A stretch of 37,791 nucleotides of DNA from an uncultured Collinsella sp. (GCA_900551365.1 URVZ01000010.1:1-37791), one strand, 5' to 3'. Positions 16,338 to 23,869 are shown, counted from the first letter of the stretch. Program-made: numbers and translations. The notes: generated by a model from the sequence alone, not told the origin.

Positions 16338-16973
16338 TTATCCGCGCTGCGGACCTGCAGTAGCCACAAGCGGTTCAAGCCCCAGCTCGCGCGCGTAATC
16401 CTCCTGCGTAAAAATCTCAATCAGCTCAAACGTACCGGCCTCGTCGTCAAACACAAAGTGCAGCACCGAGCAGTTGCCCGGCACGCGCTCGTGCTCGTCG
16501 GCCGCCGCTCCCCTCACGTGATCCAAAAACTCCTTGATGGCCGAGCCATGGCTTACCGCGAGCACGCACGTATGGTCCGGACGCTGCATAAGCTCGGTCA
16601 GCGTCGCCACCATGCGCTCGCGCACCTGCATCTGGCCCTCGCCGCCAAACTGGCGATAGAAGTCGCGCCACGGGCGCTCGGGCATGAGCATCACGCGCTC
16701 GGCCTCAAAGTCGCCAAAGAACCACTCACGCAGGCCGTCCAGGCGCTCGTACGCCAAGCCCGGCCACAAGTTGGCGATAGTCTGCTCGGTGCGATGAAGC
16801 GTGGAGGTGTAGGCATGATCGGGCTCAATGCCGCGCGCACGTAAAAACATGCCGGCGCGCGCCGCCTGGTCGCAACCCAACTGCGTGAGCGGCGAGTCAC
16901 TCCAACCCTGAATGATGCGCTTAAGGTTGAATATTGTCTGCCCATGACGAACCAGATACAGGTCTTTATTCAT
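16338..16973 (-). CDS. histidine phosphatase family protein (first of a tandem pair)
   Basis: This 211-residue phosphoglycerate-mutase-like phosphatase has LYLVRHGQTIFN at the N-terminus (catalytic His in RHG), TSTLHRTEQT as the second phosphate-binding arginine region, and VSHGSAIKEF with the second active-site histidine. Such enzymes dephosphorylate sugar phosphates, nucleotides, cobalamin intermediates or phosphoserine. The start at 16973 follows AAAGG. It lies 17 bases downstream of a paralogue with the same motifs, so the two are one operon and an old tandem duplication. Because serA and serC are near, a phosphoserine-phosphatase role is possible (such PspA-type enzymes are known), but nothing in the sequence proves it. 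Confidence 0.9.
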   Translation of the reverse strand: MNKDLYLVRHGQTIFNLKRIIQGWSDSPLTQLGCDQAARAGMFLRARGIEPDHAYTSTLHRTEQTIANLWPGLAYERLDGLREWFFGDFEAERVMLMPERPWRDFYRQFGGEGQMQVRERMVATLTELMQRPDHTCVLAVSHGSAIKEFLDHVRGAAADEHERVPGNCSVLHFVFDDEAGTFELIEIFTQEDYARELGLEPLVATAGPQRG

Positions 16974-16990
16974 AGGGGTCCTTTCGTTCG

Positions 16991-17533
16991 TTACCAATCA
17001 AGGAGCGAAAACGCACCGTCGCAATAGCCAAAATGAAGCACGGCACCGTTGTCGGGTAGCTCTCCCCTGCCAGTCACATACTCAAGAAACTCCTGGCAGG
17101 AAGAGCCGTGGGAGACTGCCAGCACACAGTCGTGCTGCGGCCTGGCCATGATGTGGGACAGCGCCGCGACCATGCGCGACTGGAGCTCGCCTTCAGACTC
17201 GCCACCAAAGGCCACCGGATAATCACCCCAGGGCTGCGGCGGCATCTCGCGATTTGATGTACCCTCCAGCGAGCCCAAATGCCACTCGCGCAGGTCATCG
17301 ACCAGCTCTATCGAGCAGCCCTCACCAGCAATTAGCTCAGCCGTATGCCGCGCCCGGCCCAACGGCGAGGAATACACACGGTCAAAGGTCACGCCACGCG
17401 CCTCAAACGCCGCGCGCGTCGCCAGCGCCTGCTCGCGCCCGCGCGCCGTAAGCGGCGAATCGTGCCCACCCTGCAAAATGTTCTGCACATTGAGCTCAGT
17501 CTGCCCATGCCGCACCAAATACAAATCTGCCAC
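16991..17533 (-). CDS. histidine phosphatase family protein (second of a tandem pair)
   Basis: This 180-residue protein is the upstream partner of the pair. It has LYLVRHGQTELN at residues 4-15, YSSPLGRARHTAELI around 54-68, LREWHLGSLEG in the acidic segment, and VLAVSHGSSCQEF with the second histidine. It is about 30 residues shorter than its neighbour, mainly at the C-terminus. The start is GTG at 17533, four bases after GGAGG. Closely spaced paralogues of this family may differ in substrate. Upstream is a copy of the accaccacaaag repeat, so the promoter must lie inside or upstream of that repeat. Confidence 0.9.
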   Translation of the reverse strand: MADLYLVRHGQTELNVQNILQGGHDSPLTARGREQALATRAAFEARGVTFDRVYSSPLGRARHTAELIAGEGCSIELVDDLREWHLGSLEGTSNREMPPQPWGDYPVAFGGESEGELQSRMVAALSHIMARPQHDCVLAVSHGSSCQEFLEYVTGRGELPDNGAVLHFGYCDGAFSLLDW

Positions 17534-17548
17534 ACGTCCTCCCCTCGC

Positions 17549-17585
17549 ACCACCGCAAAGGGGACAGGTACCTTTGTGGTGGTTT
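17549..17585. repeat. 'accaccacaaag' hairpin repeat, copy 5
   Basis: The left arm has one change (ACCACCGCAAAG) against the right arm CTTTGTGGTGGTTT. The spacer GGGACAGGTAC has the copy-1 orientation with one substitution. It lies 30 bases past the nitroreductase stop and 15 bases upstream of the GTG of the histidine phosphatase. Confidence 0.8.
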
Positions 17586-17615
17586 ACCGCCGGATCACAC
17601 CACGGTGACGCTCAG

Positions 17616-18287
17616 CTACACCAGTACGTCGGCAAGCGGGCGCTTGGGTACGTGGTGCACCTGCGCCTCGTCACGCCAGTAATTAATAGAGCCGTCGGGG
17701 TTGGAATCGATCGCATCGATAACTTGAGTCTCGGCCGGAACGCCAAACGCCATGATCAGCTTGAGCTCATATTTGTCGTTATCGAGCCCCATGGCATCGA
17801 TCGCGCGGGGCGTAAAGGCCTTGAACATACAGGCTGCCACCTCGGGCGTGGCGCTGCGGGCGGCGAGCATCATCGTCTGCGCGGCAATGCCCGTGTCGAC
17901 CTCGGTAATGGGAGCGGCTGGCTTGCCCGGAACGGCGCGCTCAGCAAGAATCGCGATGTAGCCGGTCGGGCGCTCGCCCTCATCGGGACCCGGCCAATCC
18001 TTGAGCGCACCGGCCCATGCAAGCTCGTCAAATACACGCGCGCAGTCCTCTGCACCGCTTACCACATGAAAACGCAGACGCTGAGCATTGGCACCACAGG
18101 GAGTCAGGTGCGCCAGCTCCGCCAGCTCAAGCAAAAGCTCACGCGGCACGCGCATGGACTCGTCAAAGCGACGGCACGTGCGGGCGCAGCGAACCAACGC
18201 ATCAAACGCGTCCAAGCCGAGCTTTTCGCAACCCTGCTTTGCCATCGACTCAGCGCTTACCGGCGCTGCGGGAACTGCTTCGTTCAT
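17616..18287 (-). CDS. nitroreductase family protein
   Basis: This 223-residue protein shows the FMN-dependent nitroreductase pattern: ARTCRRFDESMRVPRELLLELAELAHLTPCGANAQRLRF at about residues 33-71 (the RR..F and P.N.Q FMN contacts), VDTGIAAQTMMLAA in the middle, and KYELKLIMAFGVPAE near the C-terminus. Members reduce nitro compounds, quinones or flavins. The ending INYWRDEAQVHHVPKRPLADVLV is common in the anaerobic members. I chose the ATG at 18287 after a GGGGG stretch, and a frame extending upstream has no site. A DtxR-box-like 19-mer lies 29 bases before the start codon, so iron or manganese control is possible. Confidence 0.85.
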   Translation of the reverse strand: MNEAVPAAPVSAESMAKQGCEKLGLDAFDALVRCARTCRRFDESMRVPRELLLELAELAHLTPCGANAQRLRFHVVSGAEDCARVFDELAWAGALKDWPGPDEGERPTGYIAILAERAVPGKPAAPITEVDTGIAAQTMMLAARSATPEVAACMFKAFTPRAIDAMGLDNDKYELKLIMAFGVPAETQVIDAIDSNPDGSINYWRDEAQVHHVPKRPLADVLV

Positions 18288-18315
18288 AGGGACCCCCAAT
18301 TTCGGGCAATTGTTC

Positions 18316-18334
18316 TTAGGAAAATCTAACCTAA
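18316..18334. promoter_or_regulatory. DtxR/IdeR-box-like sequence upstream of the nitroreductase
   Basis: TTAGGAAAATCTAACCTAA matches the 19-bp consensus of DtxR/IdeR iron boxes (TTAGGTTAGNCTAACCTAA) completely in the right half and in the outer five bases of the left half. It lies in the divergent region between the nitroreductase and the DUF308 gene. A DtxR-family regulator is encoded at 26883-27272. Confidence 0.55.
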
Positions 18335-18522
18335 AACGTAGGCAATAACGAACAGGGCTGCAATGTTCTACACCTGTTGAATAGAAAATTGCGACGTGGG
18401 GAACAACGGAAACAATTCGGGACCTTTGGGTTACGTTTCGCCCTCCCCGACCCATACGCCAGCGCCTTTAGGCGATACTGGTTGTAACGATCAAGGCTTA
18501 CGCCGCACGGAAAGGAGACATT

Positions 18523-19125
18523 ATGGGCATCTTTAAGAACGATGACCAAAAATCGAGCCAGTTTGGATTTGACGAGAAAAGCATGGCAGGCAAGGCCGTC
18601 AAGGCCGTGCGCTGGATTTACGCCATCACGGGCGTCTTGGCGCTCATTGCTGGTATCGCGCTGCTTTTTGCACCCGCCAAGTCCCTCGTCTTTTTGACGA
18701 CTGTCCTGGGTTTTTACTTTGTAATCACTGCTGCCATCAGGCTGTTCACTGCCATTTTTGAGCCGCTGCTGCCCACCGGCTGGCGCGTGACGAGCATCAT
18801 CTCCAACCTACTCATTATCTTGGGCGGCGTCATAATCCTGCGCAACCAGGCCTTCTCGACCGCGACGCTCACCACGATGGTGGTTATCGTAGCCGGCTTT
18901 GGCTGGATTGTCGAAGGTGTCATGTCCATTCTGGAGTCCGAGCTTTCGTCCAACCGCACCCTCGCTATCCTGAGCGGCGCACTCTCCATCATCGCCGGCA
19001 TGTTCGTGTTTATCTATCCGCTATGGTCGGCCAAGATGCTCGTCATCTTTAGCGGCGCCGCGCTGCTGGTGTTTGGCGTAACGCTGATCGTTCGCGCTAT
19101 TCAATTTGGCAAACTGGTGCACTAG
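18523..19125 (+). CDS. DUF308 / HdeD-like membrane protein
   Basis: This 200-residue protein has six predicted membrane segments, starting at about residue 30 (VRWIYAITGVLALIAGIALLF) and arranged as three hairpins. It carries the repeated G-x-x-x-I-V-E-G-type spacing seen in the DUF308/HdeD family (GFGWIVEGVMSILE, LSGALSIIAGMFVFIYPLWS). HdeD in enterobacteria takes part in acid resistance, and the function elsewhere is open. The start follows AAAGGAG. Its stop codon touches the start codon of the DUF188 gene, so translation of the two is probably coupled. Confidence 0.85.
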   Translation: MGIFKNDDQKSSQFGFDEKSMAGKAVKAVRWIYAITGVLALIAGIALLFAPAKSLVFLTTVLGFYFVITAAIRLFTAIFEPLLPTGWRVTSIISNLLIILGGVIILRNQAFSTATLTTMVVIVAGFGWIVEGVMSILESELSSNRTLAILSGALSIIAGMFVFIYPLWSAKMLVIFSGAALLVFGVTLIVRAIQFGKLVH

Positions 19126-19608
19126 ATGCCGCGAACGCTCTTTATTGATGCCGACGCCTGCCCGGTCACGCGCGAGTCGATTGACTGCGCGCGGCGGGCG
19201 GGCGTCGCCGTTGTTATCGCCGGCAACAGCACGCAAAACCTGGAACGGCACATTCGCCGCGACGACCCGCGCGATGCCGAGTACGCGCGACGCGGCTTTT
19301 GGGTCACGACGCTCGATGTGAGCGTTGGCGCCGACAGCGCCGACTTTGCCATTGTCGAACGCCTGCAGGCGGGCGACGTAGTCGTGACGCAGGACATTGG
19401 CTTGGCGAGCATGGTGCTCGGGCGCGATGCCGCCGCCATCGGCGTGCGCGGGCGCGTCTACGATAAGGCGACCATCGACATGCAACTGTTTATTCGCCAC
19501 GAGGAAAAGAAGGTACGCCGCGCCGGGGGACGCACTCGCGGACCGGCGGCATTTACCAGCGAAGACCGGGCCCGCTTTAAGCGCAACCTCACCGAGCTGC
19601 TGCGCTAA
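19126..19608 (+). CDS. YaiI/YqxD family protein (DUF188)
   Basis: This 160-residue protein is a typical DUF188 member. It has LFIDADACPVTRE at the N-terminus, VSVGADSADFAIVERLQAGDVVVTQDIGLASMVLGRDA in the centre, and RGRVYDKATIDMQLFIRHE near the end. The family has a PIN-like fold pattern with conserved aspartates (D7, D9 and those in GADSAD and TQD), which suggests a nuclease-like metal site, but no activity is established. Its ATG follows the DUF308 stop codon without a gap. A strong terminator hairpin begins two bases after its stop. Confidence 0.9.
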   Translation: MPRTLFIDADACPVTRESIDCARRAGVAVVIAGNSTQNLERHIRRDDPRDAEYARRGFWVTTLDVSVGADSADFAIVERLQAGDVVVTQDIGLASMVLGRDAAAIGVRGRVYDKATIDMQLFIRHEEKKVRRAGGRTRGPAAFTSEDRARFKRNLTELLR

Positions 19609-19610
19609 CC

Positions 19611-19650
19611 AAGGTAGATTTTCGGGACATGCCCGGAAATCTACCTTTTT
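19611..19650 (+). terminator. rho-independent terminator after the DUF188 gene
   Basis: AAGGTAGATTT and AAATCTACCTT form an 11-base stem, with a further CGGG/CCCG stem inside and TTTTTGTTTT after. The core 31 bases (19614-19644) share length and central sequence with a hairpin at 19683-19713 lying in the opposite orientation. Confidence 0.85.
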
Positions 19651-19682
19651 GTTTTGGCAGCGGAAATGCCCTGGTCACAGGG

Positions 19683-19713
19683 GTAGATCGTAAGACATGT
19701 CCCAATAATCTAC
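19683..19713 (-). repeat. second 31-base hairpin, opposite orientation, at the permease 3' end
   Basis: GTAGAT and ATCTAC bound a 31-base element. On the minus strand its core reads GGGACATG, as in the plus-strand hairpin at 19614-19644. It abuts the stop codon of the minus-strand permease. Unlike its partner it has weak inner pairing and no T-run. Confidence 0.65.
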
Positions 19714-20802
19714 TTAAAGGCCAACGGCGGAGAGGATGAGGCCCCAGCCGGCACCGATGACGTACATCATGATCAGGAACAGGACGTTTTCGCGGGCGCT
19801 GCGGTTGGTGCGGAACAGCACCAGGTAGCCCACACCAGCAGAGATGAGCGTGCCGGCGAGCATCGGGGCCAGCTGCAGCGCGCCTTCCAGGTACAGTTGT
19901 GTGATGACGACGCTGGCCGAGCAGTTGGGAATCAGGCCGACAAGCGCCGAACCCAGGACGACGAGCGTCTCGTTGCCACGCAGGAACTGCTCGATCGCGG
20001 ACTCGCCGAAGGTCTCGAGCACGGCGACCAGAATCAGCGTCACCAGAAAAATGAATACCGATACCTGCACGGTGTGCGAGATGGCGCTGCGAATAATCGA
20101 CAGGAGGGGCGCGCCCTCGTGAGAGCGGGAGTGACCGTGGCCATCATGGTGTTCATGCTCGTCCTCATGACCGTGATCGTGGCCATGCCCGTGTTCGTGC
20201 TCGTCCTCGTCTTCATCGCAACCGCAATGGTCGCGCTCGCACAACTCGTGGATGTGGTCGGCGCTCACGCCCGCCTCGGCCACTTCATCAATGATGTCGC
20301 CCCCGGTATGGTCGTCGTGCGCGCAGTTCACATGAGCCGGATTGGCAGCGGTCCCCAGCACGGTACGGCAAATCGCCGCATGCGCGCGGGAATTACGACG
20401 AAGGCCGCGGATAGCCGCGTCCACGATAAAGCCCGTGACCAGCGCGATCAGTGCCTTCGAAGCCAAAAGCATCGCCATGGTCTGCACGGGCACCTGCTCG
20501 GCGAGCAACAGCGGCAGCATCTCATCGGAGGTCGAGAGGAACACGGCGACCAGCGTGCCCAGCGTCACGACACGGCCGGCGTACAGCGTTGCTGCCATGG
20601 CCGAAAATCCGCACTGCGGCACAATGCCCAGCAGCGAGCCAGCCACGGGACCCGCAGCGCCGGCGCGCTTGATAGCGCCGTTGACGCGGTCGCCCGCAAC
20701 GTGCTCAAGTGTCTCGAGAGCAAGATACGTCACCAACAAAAACGGCGCCAGCGAGAGCGTGTCCTTGCCGGCGTCGAGCAGAATATCAATCAGCAAATCC
20801 AT
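19714..20802 (-). CDS. putative ten-TM heavy-metal exporter (ArsP_2 / 'putative manganese transporter' family)
   Basis: This 362-residue protein has two membrane halves joined by a very histidine-rich loop. The halves carry related motifs, SLLGIVPQCGFSAMAATLYA (about 56-75) and ALVGLIPNCSASVVITQLYL, an internal repeat typical of this family. The linker at about 159-228 contains many His, Asp, Glu and four Cys residues (CDEDEDEHEHGHGHDHGH region), which suits metal binding. Members have been annotated as arsenic or manganese exporters, and the substrate here is inferred only as a metal. The region upstream contains candidate operators and an 11-mer shared with the DtxR/MntR-family gene's upstream region. 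The exonuclease gene diverges from it. Confidence 0.8.
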   Translation of the reverse strand: MDLLIDILLDAGKDTLSLAPFLLVTYLALETLEHVAGDRVNGAIKRAGAAGPVAGSLLGIVPQCGFSAMAATLYAGRVVTLGTLVAVFLSTSDEMLPLLLAEQVPVQTMAMLLASKALIALVTGFIVDAAIRGLRRNSRAHAAICRTVLGTAANPAHVNCAHDDHTGGDIIDEVAEAGVSADHIHELCERDHCGCDEDEDEHEHGHGHDHGHEDEHEHHDGHGHSRSHEGAPLLSIIRSAISHTVQVSVFIFLVTLILVAVLETFGESAIEQFLRGNETLVVLGSALVGLIPNCSASVVITQLYLEGALQLAPMLAGTLISAGVGYLVLFRTNRSARENVLFLIMMYVIGAGWGLILSAVGL

Positions 20803-20845
20803 GACGGATGGAACCTTTCATGTCTTTCGGCAGCATTGTAAAAGT

Positions 20846-20909
20846 CCTAGCGGTCAACTAGGGTATTGTAGTTGTCCTAGGCGCGATGCCAATAGTTGCC
20901 CATGGTAAA
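20846..20909. promoter_or_regulatory. operator-like repeats in the metal-exporter / exonuclease divergent region
   Basis: Three symmetrical sequences lie here: CCTAG-N7-CTAGG (20846-20862), CCTAGG (20877-20882) inside a repeated GTCCTAG, and AGTTGCCCATGGTAAACT (20892-20909), an 18-bp imperfect palindrome around CCATGG. The 11-mer AGTTGCCCATG of the last recurs at 27339-27349, upstream of the DtxR/MntR-family gene. Confidence 0.5.
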
Positions 20910-20974
20910 CTATCATCTCGCCATAACTCAATGCCACCGAGCCGCGCGACACGGCCCGTCCAAGGAGCAGTTAT

Positions 20975-21943
20975 ATGAACGTTTCACAAGCACTCGAATA
21001 CGAGCGCCAGCCGTTTATTCCCATGTTTATCTATGGCGATCACGGCGCCATGGAGTCCGAGCGCCAGAAGGGCGAGGAGGCCCTTAAGGTGCTCGAAACC
21101 GAGTACTTTACCGCCGAGGGCGACCCCAGCTTCGACTTTGCCACCGTGCGCGACCTGGCTGACCGCAACCGCGACCTGTGCGACCAGATTGGCGAGGCGC
21201 GCCTGCGCAACGTGACGCCCGCGACGCTTTCGCGCGGCCTGTCCGATGCCGACACCTGCGCCGCCATCGGCAAGATGCAAAAGCGCACCGCCGCGTCGGT
21301 CATGCGCGAGATCCGCGGCGACCGCGACGCGCTCGGCGTGGCCTACGCTCGCAAGCCCATCCAAGGCACGGTGCTGGGCATCGACATCGAGACCACCGGC
21401 CGTGCACCCGAGCGCGGTTATATCATCAATGTGGGTTGGGAAATCATGGAGCTCACCAGCGACGCCGTCCCGCACGACGCCGAGGCGCACTACTGCGGTT
21501 TGCCCGACATCTACCGCGGCGAGGATGTGCCGTTGTCGAATATCCACCACATCACCTGGGACGACATCGAAGGCAAAAAGCCATTCCGCGAGAACAAGGA
21601 ACTGCAGAAGCAGCTGCTCAAGCTTATGAAGAAGTACCCGTACATGGCGCACAACGCCGCCTTTGAGGACAGTTGGTTCAAGATCCACCTGGACGGTTAC
21701 GCCGAGGCACGCCGCGCCGGCAAGATCATCGTCATCGACTCGCGCCAGATCTGCCGCAGCCTGGATGCCGACGTCCGCTCGCTCCCCCGCGAATCCGCGC
21801 CCGCCGCACTCGAGAACTGGGCGCGCCGCCGTGGAACCCTCGCCGCCGACGCCAACGAGCAGCACCTGGGCCTCGACGACACCGACCTCATGCTCCGCAC
21901 GGTTCAGGCCGAGTTCAACCTCAAGAACCTGTTTGCCAAGTAG
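20975..21943 (+). CDS. DnaQ-like (DEDDh) 3'-5' exonuclease domain protein
   Basis: This 322-residue protein has an N-terminal region of about 130 residues without a recognised domain, rich in charged helices. The exonuclease core follows. Motif I is LGIDIETTG (D137, E139). Motif II is AHNAAFEDSW (225-234), where the usual Asp right after Phe is Glu, with an Asp next to it. Motif III is HLGLDD (H297 and D302, the H-x4-D spacing of the DEDDh class). It is thus related to the polymerase III epsilon subunit and to RNase T and oligoribonuclease, but its substrate is not predictable. The start follows AAGGAG. It diverges from the metal exporter, and the next plus-strand gene is 350 bases away. Confidence 0.85.
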   Translation: MNVSQALEYERQPFIPMFIYGDHGAMESERQKGEEALKVLETEYFTAEGDPSFDFATVRDLADRNRDLCDQIGEARLRNVTPATLSRGLSDADTCAAIGKMQKRTAASVMREIRGDRDALGVAYARKPIQGTVLGIDIETTGRAPERGYIINVGWEIMELTSDAVPHDAEAHYCGLPDIYRGEDVPLSNIHHITWDDIEGKKPFRENKELQKQLLKLMKKYPYMAHNAAFEDSWFKIHLDGYAEARRAGKIIVIDSRQICRSLDADVRSLPRESAPAALENWARRRGTLAADANEQHLGLDDTDLMLRTVQAEFNLKNLFAK

Positions 21944-21975
21944 AAACGTCTACGACAAACTCCGGCGTAGATCAC

Positions 21976-22015
21976 GGGCGGCCTCGCAGCGGGAAACCCC
22001 GCAGCGGGGCCGCCC
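21976..22015 (+). terminator. GC-rich hairpin after the exonuclease gene
   Basis: GGGCGGCC (21976-21983) pairs with GGCCGCCC (22008-22015), and an inner GCGGG-AAAC-CCCGC stem closes it. It lies 32 bases past the stop. No T-run follows, so termination may depend on Rho or be inefficient. Confidence 0.6.
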
Positions 22016-22293
22016 TACGTTCCACAAATAAATCTGCCATCACAAATTCTGAACCCCCTTTTGAACGATTTCGGCCAATTCCCGACACGTAATTCGTTGT
22101 CGGATGGTGATGCATCACTATCAAATGTGCGGCAATTGAGTATTTATATGCTATAGCTAAGCTGCGAAAACTTTTATTTAGGGCATACCAACTCATAATT
22201 GCGTCAAGCTTTTGGACAGCATTTGGTTAGACCTCTAAAACGACTTTTTCACTCAGCGCCATCAACACGGCATTAGCTGACACGATATATAGC
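22016..22293. other. AT-rich gene-free stretch before the orphan nuclease-like gene
   Basis: Base composition drops visibly against the flanking genes. I see no open frame of note on either strand, no tRNA and no direct repeat that would mark an insertion site. It probably holds the promoter of the orphan gene, but no convincing -35/-10 pair was found. Confidence 0.5.
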
Positions 22294-23484
22294 ATGAGTA
22301 TCGTATTGTCACATACCACTGCAAAAGCGGTCTACCAGGCCGCGCATTCGGTGTCTGCGAAAGGCATCGAGTCCTGTAACCCTGCCGCGATTTACGGATC
22401 ATGTCCCACCGGAACGCTCCTTGACGCAGCCGCAGAATGGCTCACCAAACATGATGTTTCCCTCGACGCAAATGGTTCTCTCGAGGTGATGGTGTTTGAT
22501 CGCAGGAATGCGCGCTATGCAATGAACTGTCAATGCCACGTATCTTCAAAACGATTCTCGAACTCACGCTTTATAGAGCTCAAAGATGGCATCTTCATTG
22601 TTGGCGTTGAGCTTTGCGCACTTCAGGCCGCCACCTATCTTTCTTTTCGCGAACTAGTGGAGTACTACTTTGAACTGTGCGGCGCTTATTCCCTTGGAAC
22701 CGACTCTTCCACCTCCTATACCGAGCGTTTCGCGCTCACCTCGACCGAGAGGTTAAAGCAGTTCTTTAATTCCATTACCAGATGCGACGGTTTGGCCCTT
22801 GCCCGAAAGGCGATCCAATGTGTACGCGACGGATGCCGGTCTCCCATGGAAACGGCATTTGTCATGATGCTAACGCTGCCCAAAAGCGAAGGAGGGCTTG
22901 GTATTAAGGGAATTGAGACCGATTACGAGGTGCAGGTCACCGCTGCCGCAAAGAATCTCACGAGACGCAAAAAGTTTTTTATGGATGCGTATCTAAAGAA
23001 ATCTCGCACAGACATTGAATACAACGGTTTTTATCATGACGCGGAAGAAGACCGCGCCATCGATGAGGAGCGCAAGAATGCACTTGCGTCCATGGGGTAC
23101 GGAATCATCACCGTCAGCCGTTATTCCTTTATGCATGCCAGCTCTTTTGTTAGGGTCATGGAGGCGATCCAACGAAAAGAGGGCATACGCCCCTCGCGTC
23201 TGCCAAAAGACTTTCAAATCATGCAAGAGGACCTGAGACAGTTTGTACTCAGAAGGTTTATAGAAGAGAAAAAGCGAATTCAGAAGCAGCTCCGCCAGGA
23301 TTCCGAAGATCGTCAACGAATCGACCTCGAAAAAGCAACACTCGAAGGCATCACGCTGGATGACCCGACAATTAATGAAGTTCCGGCAATCGATGACATG
23401 CAGACAGTCGAATCCGACAGCCCATCATTTGCCCAAACAAGCAGCCTCGCGCCCGAGGGCAGGATCTTCGGGGCCGGAAGCTAG
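22294..23484 (+). CDS. orphan protein with PD-(D/E)XK (DUF559/Vsr-like) nuclease-like domain
   Basis: This 396-residue protein belongs to no family I can name with certainty. The N-terminal part (MSIVLSHTTAKAVYQAA, then IYGSCPTGTLLDAAAEWLTKH) resembles the opening of AbiEi-like or DUF559-linked proteins. The C-terminal domain, about residues 180-285, has the order SPMETAF (E186), MDAYL (D231), DIEYNG-YH (E242, H248), DEERKNALASMGYGIITV, matching the E, D, E-x-D..H and D-x-x-R..L..G..V pattern of DUF559/Vsr-type nucleases, although the E-x-D is E-Y-N here. The last 100 residues are charged and probably helical. No Shine-Dalgarno precedes the ATG at 22294. The codon use and flanks are more AT-rich than the neighbours, which suggests transfer. 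A defence or DNA-processing role is only a guess. Confidence 0.6.
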   Translation: MSIVLSHTTAKAVYQAAHSVSAKGIESCNPAAIYGSCPTGTLLDAAAEWLTKHDVSLDANGSLEVMVFDRRNARYAMNCQCHVSSKRFSNSRFIELKDGIFIVGVELCALQAATYLSFRELVEYYFELCGAYSLGTDSSTSYTERFALTSTERLKQFFNSITRCDGLALARKAIQCVRDGCRSPMETAFVMMLTLPKSEGGLGIKGIETDYEVQVTAAAKNLTRRKKFFMDAYLKKSRTDIEYNGFYHDAEEDRAIDEERKNALASMGYGIITVSRYSFMHASSFVRVMEAIQRKEGIRPSRLPKDFQIMQEDLRQFVLRRFIEEKKRIQKQLRQDSEDRQRIDLEKATLEGITLDDPTINEVPAIDDMQTVESDSPSFAQTSSLAPEGRIFGAGS

Positions 23485-23829
23485 ACCGGCTAACAAGGTG
23501 GGCACCTTAGCGACGTGCAAAATTGCGAGTATTCAGCAGAGCCGGGTGTCTATCACCCTCGAGTGGATCCAAATGTGAAGCGAAATCACTCTTGCGTGAG
23601 AGCGTTAGGCAACATTTGAGGAAGAACTCATCGGATTAACACCCTAAGATAACTCTTGAACTGCATTATATGGCCTGCAATAAATTAACGGACCCCCTAT
23701 CGTTACAGAATACTCCAATTTTTGCACGGCTCAGGGGCACCCACCCCGGCATCGGCTATCAAAACCGCTCACTCCGGGATCTCGTCCACTATTCCCCATC
23801 ATTTTGTGCAACGAATTACCTGAACGTCA
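23485..23829. other. gene-free stretch before the zinc-efflux operon
   Basis: About 345 bases without a supportable gene on either strand. The only structure seen is a weak CTAACAAGGTG/CACCTTAG inverted repeat just past the stop of the orphan gene (23489-23510), a possible poor terminator. Composition stays AT-rich, as upstream of the orphan gene, so this gene and both flanks may be one acquired segment. Confidence 0.5.
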
Positions 23830-23857
23830 TTGACATATGAACATACACTCATATAAT
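23830..23857 (+). promoter_or_regulatory. consensus sigma-70-type promoter of the metal-efflux operon
   Basis: TTGACA (23830-23835) and TATAAT (23852-23857) are both perfect hexamers, separated by 16 bases. The 20-bp operator at 23835-23854 fills the space between them and touches both, so a bound repressor would block RNA polymerase directly. Confidence 0.85.
23835..23854. promoter_or_regulatory. SmtB/ArsR-type operator 1
   Basis: ATATGAACATACACTCATAT is an imperfect palindrome with the ATATGA...TCATAT ends typical of zinc-sensing SmtB/CzrA/AztR operators. It is 35 bases centre to centre from operator 2 and lies inside the promoter. Confidence 0.8.
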
Positions 23858-23869
23858 TGGAAGCAAGTT

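Noticed and set aside
22016..23829. The AT-rich segment as an integrated mobile island
   Set aside because: No integrase, transposase, tRNA or flanking direct repeats are visible, so only a composition difference can be stated.
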